From assembly GCF_017696275.1 (NCBI RefSeq), contig NZ_JAAORF010000001.1, forward strand, positions 1 to 64,000: DNA of 64,000 nt, read 5' to 3'. The DNA is from Prochlorococcus marinus XMU1405. Its GTDB lineage: Bacteria > Cyanobacteriota > Cyanobacteriia > PCC-6307 > Cyanobiaceae. Positions 56,280 to 63,700 of the stretch are shown in pieces; positions within the stretch are counted from its first letter, which is position 1; every line of letters starts with the position of its first letter. A program made the position numbers and the translations under genes. The notes under the pieces were generated by a model. It was not told the DNA's origin, searched no databases, and saw only the letters and a program-made list of their open reading frames with translations.

Positions 56280-57248
56280 TTGCTAGTGAAGAAAAGAATT
56301 GGATTAGGTACGTGGTCTTGGGGGAATAAGCTTTTCTGGAATTACCAATCTACAAATGACGATGATTTACGTGAGACATTTAATGAAGCGTTACGAAGGG
56401 GATTCGATCTAATTGATACCGCAGATTCTTACGGTACTGGGAATCTTCAGGGTAGAAGTGAATTGTTGATTGGAAAATTTTTACTAAATACTCCTTCAGC
56501 AAAGAAAAAACGAATTCAAGTAGCAACCAAACTTGCACCTTATCCCTGGAGAATAGGAAACAGAGGTTTGAATAAACCTTTTTTGAAAAGTTTAGAGAGA
56601 CTTAATAACAAATTAGATGTAGTGCAATTACATTGGTCAACTGCAAAATACAATCCTTGGCAGGAATTAGGGCTGTTGAATAATCTTTGTGATTTAAAAG
56701 ATGAAGGCTTTGATTTTCAAATAGGCTTATCAAATATAGGCCCTAAAAGGTTGATGAAATTAATTAATTTCCTAGCAAAAAGAGATCAGAGCCTAAAAAG
56801 TGTTCAAATACAGTTTTCTTTGCTTGCCCCCGATTTAGGAAAACAATATCAGGTAAAAAAGATTTGCGACGAAAATAATATTGATTTCTTTGCTTATAGT
56901 CCTTTGTCTTTTGGAATACTTTGTATTGATCCAGATAAAGAACAGAATAAAGAAAAAAGTTTTATTCGCAGTGCATTATTTGAAAACTATAAAAAACCAA
57001 CATATGAATTGCGGAGGTGTTTAAAAAGAATTGCAAATCAAAGATCAGTTTCCCAAGCGCAAGTAGCAATTAATTGGTGTTGTTATCAAGGAGCTATTCC
57101 GCTCGTTGGAATGCGAAAAAAATCTCAAGTTATAGATGTATCGAATGTATTCAAGTGGAATTTAAATAAAAGTGAATTTAAAGTACTTCAGGAATTGTCA
57201 AAAAAATGTTTAAAAAAAATGCCAAAAAATCCTTTTTCAAGCATTTAA
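56280..57248 (+). CDS. aldo/keto reductase
   Basis: The 322-aa protein has the AKR barrel. GLGTWSWGNK is at the start, FDLIDTADSYGTGNLQGRSE carries the catalytic Asp and Tyr, and IQVATKL supplies the Lys. LDVVQLHWS contains the active-site His. QFSLLAPD, FAYSPLSFGIL and AINWCCYQGAIPLVGMRKKSQV complete the NADPH site. Substrate is not predictable from sequence. The start is TTG 56280 or GTG 56286; no ATG is near. It is a single gene with its own presumed promoter, 144 bp from the divergent ParA-like gene. Confidence 0.92.
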   Translation: MLVKKRIGLGTWSWGNKLFWNYQSTNDDDLRETFNEALRRGFDLIDTADSYGTGNLQGRSELLIGKFLLNTPSAKKKRIQVATKLAPYPWRIGNRGLNKPFLKSLERLNNKLDVVQLHWSTAKYNPWQELGLLNNLCDLKDEGFDFQIGLSNIGPKRLMKLINFLAKRDQSLKSVQIQFSLLAPDLGKQYQVKKICDENNIDFFAYSPLSFGILCIDPDKEQNKEKSFIRSALFENYKKPTYELRRCLKRIANQRSVSQAQVAINWCCYQGAIPLVGMRKKSQVIDVSNVFKWNLNKSEFKVLQELSKKCLKKMPKNPFSSI

Positions 57249-57256
57249 TTAAATTT

Positions 57257-57394
57257 TTAGCTAGATATTTTCTTATTTTTTTTTATTTGAAAACCACTAT
57301 TCCATAGTTCATTGGGAAATTTTTCGCCAGTGAATCTAATAACTTTTGGTTTGAGATTTATTATCAGGTCATTCAGTTTTTTATTAGATTCCAT
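57257..57394 (-). CDS. 45-aa small protein, unknown
   Basis: The minus-strand frame from ATG at 57394 to the stop at 57257-57259 encodes 45 aa. The sequence (start MESNKKLNDLIINLKPKVIR, then FTGEKFPNELWNSGFQIKKNK) has a protein-like mix including Trp, Gly, Pro and Phe, unlike chance AT-rich frames. No family is recognised. It lies in the gap between the aldo/keto reductase and tmRNA genes, on the same strand as tmRNA. Confidence 0.55.
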   Translation of the reverse strand: MESNKKLNDLIINLKPKVIRFTGEKFPNELWNSGFQIKKNKKISS

Positions 57395-57548
57395 TTTGCA
57401 AGATTCGATTTTTTAATAAGATAAATTAATTTAAAACTTATCTTCTCAGTATTTATACTTATAAAATTAAAAAAATTCTTTTTAATACAAGCATTTGCAG
57501 CAATATTTACAAACTAATAAATTATCTATTACAACTTCTTGGTTATCT

Positions 57549-57574
57549 AAAAAAGTGGAGTCCTTCCAGACTCC
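57549..57574 (-). terminator. intrinsic terminator of ssrA
   Basis: On the minus strand GGAGTC and GACTCC (57557-57574) form a six-bp stem with a 6-nt loop, followed by AC and six T residues (57554-57549). It directly follows the tmRNA coding piece and is the strongest intrinsic-terminator shape in the window. Confidence 0.8.
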
Positions 57575-57622
57575 TCGTATCATTTGGTTGATAAGGCTGA
57601 TATAACCCCATCTCCTTTAGGA

Positions 57623-57673
57623 TCAAGCGGCAACTGGTGCTGTTTGACGGGAGAAACTAACGATTTTGTTAGC
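57623..57673 (-). other. tmRNA tag reading frame
   Basis: From resume codon GCT (57673-57671) to stop TGA (57625-57623) the frame encodes ANKIVSFSRQTAPVAA, 16 residues. The ending APVAA is a degradation signal recognised by ClpXP-type proteases. The tag matches the one I recall for Prochlorococcus. Confidence 0.95.
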
Positions 57674-57816
57674 ATTTGTGTTTTTGCTCTAACCGAGCCG
57701 GCTTCAGTCACCTTCCTTATGCCCCGTCGAAACCATTACAACCCCAAATAGTGGAGTTGAGCGGAATCGAACCGCTGTCCGAAACATCGGTTGAGATCAC
57801 CTAGTCCAATTGGACA

Positions 57817-57822
57817 TTTATA
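57817..57822 (-). promoter_or_regulatory. -10-like element upstream of ssrA
   Basis: Minus-strand TATAAA lies just upstream of the acceptor piece, so transcription would start near 57810. No good -35 at 16-18 bp is seen. A perfect 12-bp palindrome GTCCAATTGGAC (57804-57815) overlaps the expected start. Confidence 0.35.
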
Positions 57823-57875
57823 TTCTGACAGGCAAAATGGTTATTGAATAGTTTTTTTACTAAGTTTTATCTTAT

Positions 57876-59000
57876 ATGAATGTAGTGGCATCATCTCCGG
57901 AGGGACTAGAGAAATCTTTAGCAGAAGAAATTTCAAATTTAGGCGGCTTTAATATTAATACTTATAAAAGATTTATTAATTTTGAATGTGATTTTGAAAC
58001 TTTTTATAGAGTTCATTTCTATTCCAGATTAGCTTTTCGTTTTTATAGAGAAATTGCAAGTTTTAATTGCTATGACAAGCAATCTTTATATGCGGGGGTA
58101 AGAGATTCATTTGATTGGTTAAATTGGTTGCACTTTGATAAAACGTTTAATGTTCAAGTAACTGGGAGAACATCTTCTTTAAGTCATACTCATTTCACAG
58201 CTCTTGAAGTAAAAAATTCTATCACTGATTTGCAACAGGCAGTTTGGAATAAAAGATCAAATATTTCTCTAGATAATCCTGATTTGATAATTCATCTGCA
58301 TTTAAATAATAATAAAGCAATTCTCAGTCTTCAAAGCAGCGTAGAAAGCTTACACAAAAGAGGCTATAGACCCGCAATTGGAAATGCTCCATTAAAAGAA
58401 AATTTAGCTTCTGGATTGATAAATATGACTCAATGGAATGGCAAAGTTCCATTAATAGATTTTATGTGTGGTTCGGGTACTTTTTTAATTGAGGCAGTCA
58501 ACCAATTCCTTGGAGTTCCCATAAATATTGATCAGGTATATCTTTTTGAAAATTGGTTAGACTTTAGGCAAGATATTTATCTTAATGAAAAAAATAAGGC
58601 AAAAAATAAAATTATAAATTATGAAAAATTGCCAACAATAATAGGGTGTGAAATTAATAAAAAGGTCTTTGAGCAGGCGAATCTAAACATATCCTTAGCT
58701 GGACTCGAGAATTATATTGAGCTTATCAATAAAGATTTTTTAGAACTCCAATTAAGTTGCACACCTGGGATCATCATATGTAATCCTCCTTACGGCAAAA
58801 AATTAGGCGATGAAAATGAATTGATTAGTTTATATGAACAAATGGGAATCTTTCTAAAGAACAATTTTTCAGCTTGGGAATTTTGGCTCCTAAGTGGAAA
58901 TCCAAAACTAACAAAATATTTGAAAATGAAATCTTCATTGAAAATTCCTGTTAGTAATGGCGGGATAGATTGTAGATGGATAAAGTATTTAATTAGGTAA
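57876..59000 (+). CDS. THUMP-domain RNA N2-guanine methyltransferase (RlmL-like)
   Basis: The 374-aa protein has an N-terminal ferredoxin-like/THUMP region with HTHFTALEVKNSITDLQQAVW. A Rossmann methyltransferase domain follows: DFMCGSGTFLIEAVNQF (SAM motif I) and the catalytic IICNPPYGKKLG (NPPY). This arrangement is the UPF0020/RlmL-N type that methylates rRNA G2445 in E. coli or tRNA in other relatives. It lacks the C-terminal RlmK half of E. coli RlmL. The ATG at 57876 sits about 60 bp from ssrA's start, divergently. The target RNA is inferred. Confidence 0.9.
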   Translation: MNVVASSPEGLEKSLAEEISNLGGFNINTYKRFINFECDFETFYRVHFYSRLAFRFYREIASFNCYDKQSLYAGVRDSFDWLNWLHFDKTFNVQVTGRTSSLSHTHFTALEVKNSITDLQQAVWNKRSNISLDNPDLIIHLHLNNNKAILSLQSSVESLHKRGYRPAIGNAPLKENLASGLINMTQWNGKVPLIDFMCGSGTFLIEAVNQFLGVPINIDQVYLFENWLDFRQDIYLNEKNKAKNKIINYEKLPTIIGCEINKKVFEQANLNISLAGLENYIELINKDFLELQLSCTPGIIICNPPYGKKLGDENELISLYEQMGIFLKNNFSAWEFWLLSGNPKLTKYLKMKSSLKIPVSNGGIDCRWIKYLIR

Positions 59001-59001
59001 A

Positions 59002-59403
59002 TTATTTTTTGCCTAAAACGGCCTTTGTTGTCTTGCCTAAACCTTCTAATGTTTGAGGAAGATATGGTCCTTTGGCTAATTTTCCTCCAAGCTTCAAACT
59101 TAGGCCTGCAAGAAATAAATCGATAAATATTATGAGTAATAAATTATATTCAATAATCCAGTTATTATATTTCGCTAGAAAAAGATAAAAAATAATATGG
59201 ATGAAAATTAGTACTAATAATAATAATATGCTGCCAATTGCTAAAAATATTCCACCACTAATTAATCTTCTTTTTTCTCTATCTACTTCTTGAAGAGCTA
59301 TTCTGACATGCAAATCCATCACTGAACTTGCGATGGCTGAAATTCTGGAGGCTGTATTTGCAAAGTTTTTATTTTTTGGTTTTTCCATATTATTTTCTGC
59401 CAC
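59002..59403 (-). CDS. holin-superfamily-III-like (DUF1469-type) membrane protein
   Basis: The 133-aa protein has an amphipathic N-terminal segment (SRISAIASSVMDLHVRIALQEVDREKRRL) and two membrane helices (FLAIGSILLLLVLIFIHIIFYLFL and LLLIIFIDLFLAGLSL). A basic tail PYLPQTLEGLGKTTKAVLGKK follows. This is the layout of the phage_holin_3_6/DUF1469 family, which is widespread in cellular genomes and not evidence of a prophage. It overlaps the upstream gene's 3' end by 14 bp, so they are coupled. Confidence 0.8.
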   Translation of the reverse strand: MAENNMEKPKNKNFANTASRISAIASSVMDLHVRIALQEVDREKRRLISGGIFLAIGSILLLLVLIFIHIIFYLFLAKYNNWIIEYNLLLIIFIDLFLAGLSLKLGGKLAKGPYLPQTLEGLGKTTKAVLGKK

Positions 59404-59851
59404 TGTTTAGGAGACTTCCTATTAGTAAACCAATACCAGCTGCAATAGCAATAGATAATAGTGGTTTTTTTCTTATTGGACTTTCTATTTTTGGTCTAAG
59501 TGTATTGTTAAGCTCTTCTAATAATTCTTCTAATTGACTTTCAATAGGCTCAATTTTTTCTGATATTTCCCAATTTTTTTCTCTTATTGAATCAATGATT
59601 TCAAATAATTGGCTTTTTATTCCAATTGCTGAGGTTCCACTATGGCTAGCTATTACTTCAACTAAATCATCAATACTCCCTTTTGTGGCTTCAAGGGTTT
59701 GTTGTGCAATGTTAGGCCATTTTTCTTTTATTAAAGGTATTAAACTGTCAATTTTTTCAAGTAACCATTTTTCCAAGATAACTTCTTTTTCAGGAAGATC
59801 AGATTTATCTTCTTTTTCTTCTACTTCTTTGGGAGGATGGTAAGTCTCCAT
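59390..59851 (-). CDS. ElaB/YqjD-like membrane-anchored helical protein
   Basis: The 153-aa protein is mostly charged helix (acidic EVEEKEDKSDLPEKEV, then alternating helices to about 120). It ends with RKKPLLSIAIAAGIGLLIGSLLNSGRK, a C-terminal glycine-zipper membrane helix like that of ElaB/YqjD (DUF883) proteins, which bind ribosomes at the inner membrane. The similarity is limited to the tail. Its pairing with the DUF1469-type gene (14-bp overlap) recalls the E. coli yqjD-yqjE arrangement, where YqjE is the DUF1469-type member. Confidence 0.75.
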   Translation of the reverse strand: METYHPPKEVEEKEDKSDLPEKEVILEKWLLEKIDSLIPLIKEKWPNIAQQTLEATKGSIDDLVEVIASHSGTSAIGIKSQLFEIIDSIREKNWEISEKIEPIESQLEELLEELNNTLRPKIESPIRKKPLLSIAIAAGIGLLIGSLLNSGRK

Positions 59852-60021
59852 TATTCAAACTTATTTATTTTAAGATTAGACCCTATTTTCTTAATTTGAA
59901 ACCCTTATCTAAAGAATTGTGCGATTTATATAGAATAAAAACATATAAAAGTTTATTTACATTTTATTCATCTACTCTGTTCTGTAAGAAGGTTTTGTTA
60001 AGCTATTACTGAATTTATTAA

Positions 60022-60177
60022 ATGAGTTTAAATTTCATCATGGATATTACATTTGCATCATTAATTTTTGCATCTCGCACAATCCCTACAGATTTTGGAT
60101 TAGTAGCTGCAGCTATCGCTGGGGCTGGAAGTTTGTTATTTATTGCTTTAAGATTTGTTCCTGATGCAAGTAATTAA
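60022..60177 (+). CDS. 51-aa single-helix membrane protein, unknown
   Basis: From ATG 60022 (MSLNFIMDITF) or ATG 60040 (MDITFASLIF) to TAA at 60175-60177 the frame gives 51 or 45 aa. The core is a glycine/alanine-rich hydrophobic helix (FGLVAAAIAGAGSLLFIALRF) with a short polar tail PDASN. The size and topology are like small photosystem or cytochrome subunits, but I cannot match it to PsaM, PsbX, PsbM, PetN or others. It has 170 bp of upstream non-coding DNA and reads as a genuine protein. Confidence 0.7.
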   Translation: MSLNFIMDITFASLIFASRTIPTDFGLVAAAIAGAGSLLFIALRFVPDASN

Positions 60178-60259
60178 ATAATAGGAAACATCTCTTAGAA
60201 AATATATCTTTACTCAACTTTGTTTTGAAAATAGATTCGTTTTATTTATCAACTAGATA

Positions 60260-60622
60260 ATGAATAAATGGGTTTTGCTTGAACATAAAGTTTATTCTGC
60301 TAAAGCTATAGATATTCATTATGATTTTCTTGTTGAAAATGGGATAGATTGTTTAACTTGGAAATTTTTAAAACTACCTTTATTAAATCAAGCTTCTATA
60401 GAAATTTCTAAGCAGCCAAATCATAGACTTTTATGGCTGTCCAGGATAGAACATGAACTTTCTGATAATAGAGGGTTTGTAAAAAGAATTGATCATGGAA
60501 TATTTAAAAATGTTTCTGATAAATTGGACTCTGAATATTATCGATTCATTTTGGATGGTGAACTTCTTTCTGGTTTGTTTGAAATTTCGGGTAATTCTTG
60601 TAGATTGAGCAAAAATTATTAA
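60260..60622 (+). CDS. LigD 3'-phosphoesterase-domain-like protein
   Basis: The 120-aa protein resembles small stand-alone relatives of the LigD 3'-phosphoesterase domain: LLEHKVYSAKAIDIHYDFLVE (compare HYDFxxE, His20 and Asp22) and the downstream block NHRLLWLSRIEHELSDNRGFVKRIDHG (about 54-80). In that family LLEH...HWDF and DHRLxYLxYEGPVSGxRG are typical. The middle strand DCLTWKFLKLP also fits. True LigD repairs DNA 3' ends in NHEJ; no Ku or ligase is in the window. Assignment is from recalled patterns and is moderate. Confidence 0.6.
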   Translation: MNKWVLLEHKVYSAKAIDIHYDFLVENGIDCLTWKFLKLPLLNQASIEISKQPNHRLLWLSRIEHELSDNRGFVKRIDHGIFKNVSDKLDSEYYRFILDGELLSGLFEISGNSCRLSKNY

Positions 60623-60704
60623 TATTCATTTATAAATAAACGTAATATTTCTATTGAGAATTTTTGCAAATTAGTTATTCTTATTTAGCTATTGAGACTT
60701 GAGA

Positions 60705-63700
60705 TTGGTACATATCAATCAGGTCGAGTTTGAAAATTTTAAATCTTTTGGGGGAAATGTAAAAATTCCTCTTGAAGAAGGTTTCACGGTGGTTACAGGC
60801 CCTAACGGCTCTGGGAAAAGTAATATTTTAGATGGAATTTTATTCTGTTTAGGTCTAGCTAATAGTAGAGGGATGAGGGCTGAAAGATTACCAGATCTAA
60901 TAAATAACTCCAAAGTTAAAGAGGGTAAGTCATCAGAAACATCTGTATCAGTAAAATTTAATATTCAAGATTGGTCTCCCAGAGAGGATCTTCCGCCTTT
61001 GGAACTAGAAGAAGAAGAAATTTCCCTTAATAAAGGTCAAAAAGAATGGGTAGTTTCTAGAAAATTAAGGCTTATGCCAGGTGGTTCTTATGCTTCTACT
61101 TATACTTCTGATGGCAAACAATGTACCTTGCAACAAATACAGAGAATATTAAGAGATATTAGTGTTGATCCTGAGGGCAGCAATGTTGTTATGCAGGGCG
61201 ATGTAACAAGAATAGTATCAATGAATAATAAGGAGAGGAGAAATCTTATTGATGAATTAGCAGGAGTCGCACTTTTTGACACAAGAATAGAACAAACTAA
61301 TGCAAAATTAAATGACGTTTTCGAAAGACAAGAAAGATGTGAAATTTTAGAAAATGAATTGCAATCTAGTAAAAATAAGCTTGAAAAAGAATGTGAAAAA
61401 GCAAAGCGATATAAAGAGTTCAAGGCAAAACTATTACAAATAACGGAATTAGAGAAAGTTCTTATTTTTGAAAAACAAGTTAAACATGTTGAATCTTTAG
61501 AAAGAAAAGAAAGTGAAATTGAAAAAAATAAAATTTTATTTAATAAACAAAAAGAATCTACTAGTAAAGAAATATTAGTCTTAGAAGATGCTTTGAAAAT
61601 ACTTGTTGACGAGCTTAAGGAGAAAGGCGAGGATAAATTGATTAAAGTGAATTCTGATATTGGAAGTATTAATTCTAGGTTGAGAGAACTTGATAGGATA
61701 TCAAGTCTGAATAAAGAAGAAGGTATTAAATTACAAAAGCAGAGAGATGAAATTGCAATTTCTAAAAGAAATATTGAGTCAGAAAAGATGAGAAAAGAAA
61801 ATTTTGATGATAATTTTTTAAATCAATTGAACTTGCAAATTGATGATCTCACTTCAAAACACAAACTATCCAGAAAAAAACTTTCTGATGCGGCAGGAGA
61901 ATCTGGAGAATTCTCAAAACAAAGTATCAAATTAAATACTGAGCTTGAAAGTATAAAAAATCAAATTAATCCTTTGGAAATAAAAAAAAGGAAAATTGAA
62001 GAAGAAACTATCCAAAATAATATACAAAAAGATGAGATATTGTCACAGATCGAATGCTTAGACTTAGAAAAGCAGAAACTTTTTCAGGGAAATCAAAGCA
62101 AAAAAGAGACATCCGATACACAGAATAAAAACTTGGCAAGTAACAGCGCAGAAATTAATTCTTTAGAAAATGAAATCGATTTATTAATTAAAACTAAATC
62201 AAGGCTAAATAACGAGCAATTAAGGCTTGAAAAGGATTTATCTAGATTCGAAAGCAGGAAGGAAGCTTTAAACGAATCTAGAGGTTCATATGCCCTCAGA
62301 ATTCTCTTAGAGGCAGGGTTAGAGGGTATACATGGTTATGTAGCTCAACTTGGAGAGGTCAGTGAGAAAAATAGATATGCATTAGAAATTGCTGCTGGAA
62401 ATAGGTTAGGACAAATTGTTGTTGATAATGATCATATTGCTGCTAAAGCAATTGAAATTCTTAAAAAGAAGAAAGCAGGAAGATTAACTTTTCTACCTTT
62501 AAATAGAATTAAAAGTCAAAAAAAGAATTATGCAATTTCAAGATTTGAAAATAACAGGGAGAATGGATTTATTGATAAAGCTATTAATCTAATTACTTTT
62601 GATGAAGTCTATTCAGATGTTTTTCGATATGTTTTTGGCGATACTTTGGTTTTTTCAGACTTATCCTCAGCTAGGTTATCTACACAAAAAAATAGGTTGG
62701 TTACCTTAAGTGGTGAATTATTAGAAGCAAGTGGAGCTATTACAGGAGGTAGCAAGTTAAATAAAGATTTGGCTTATAAGTTTGGAATTAATAATGATAT
62801 TGATGATTCTAGTCCTATAAAAGAAAGATTATTAATTATCGAAGAAGCTTTAAAAGAGTCAAATAATGATTTGATAATAAAAAATAATAGACTTAGTAAA
62901 TTAAATTCTAACCGCAGTCAAATTATTGAGGATTGTGCCTCGTATAATAAAGAAATTGAAGTAAATCAAGATTCTCTTAAAGTTGTCTCGCAAAGAATTG
63001 AGGATTGTAAATCGAGATTAGATAAACTTGATACTGCTAATAATTTATTAGTTAACGAGTTAGGTCATTTAAAAAATGAATTGAAGCCTTATCACGATAA
63101 GTTTTATCAACTACAAACCATTCAAAAGGCAAATTATGAAAAAAATCAAAAATCATCATTAATAGCTTTTAATGACGATTTTAATAATCTTGATAAAAAA
63201 CTTGAATTACTTACTAAGGAGAGAAATACATTACTAGATAAAAAGAATCAATTTGCTTTAGATAAAGAGCGTATCAATAATTCATTAAAAATTACTTTAC
63301 TACAAGAAAAAAACTTGCAGGAATCTATTAAACAACTTGCAACTGCTCACAGTGAATGGATAGAAAAAAGAGATGAATTTAAAAAAGAGCTTTTAGATCT
63401 CGATAATCAAAAAAATTCTCTAGAGAGGGATTTAGGATTATTGAGAAGGAAAAGAGATGAATTAAACTCTTCAATTTCAAATAAAAGGCAAGAATATAAT
63501 AACTATCTTTTGAAGCTTGAATATCTTGAGAGGGATATGCATTCTCTTACTGAAGAAATGAGGAGCGAGAAAATAAAATTAGAAATTTATAAAAAAGATC
63601 TACCTAATCCATCCCCGCAGTTTGGAGAATATGAAGGGAAGAGTCTTGAATCTCTGCAATCAGAAATTTCGATCATAAATGCAAAACTAGAAAGCTTAGA

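Larger units (their letters stand above)
57549..57815 (-). ncRNA. ssrA: circularly permuted two-piece tmRNA
   Basis: tmRNA rescues stalled ribosomes and tags their peptides. Read on the minus strand, the acceptor piece comes first and ends CAACUCC plus discriminator A (57759-57752). After a 6-nt spacer CTATTT (57751-57746), the coding piece begins GGGGUUG at 57745. GGGGUUG and CAACUCC form a 7-bp acceptor stem (one G-U). The T arm is AGCGG/CCGCT around TTCGATT (57776-57760). The encoded 3' end is ACT, not CCA, so CCA must be added. The order and split match the two-piece tmRNA known from alpha-cyanobacteria. The 5' end near 57815 is approximate. Confidence 0.93.

Noticed and set aside
59002-59403. 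Holin-like protein as evidence of a prophage
   Set aside because: The family is common in cellular genomes, and no terminase, portal, integrase or tail gene is present.
60182-60190. GGAAACA motif as a Yfr2-family small RNA
   Set aside because: Only one copy is present, with no surrounding stem-loop; the family has paired conserved loops.
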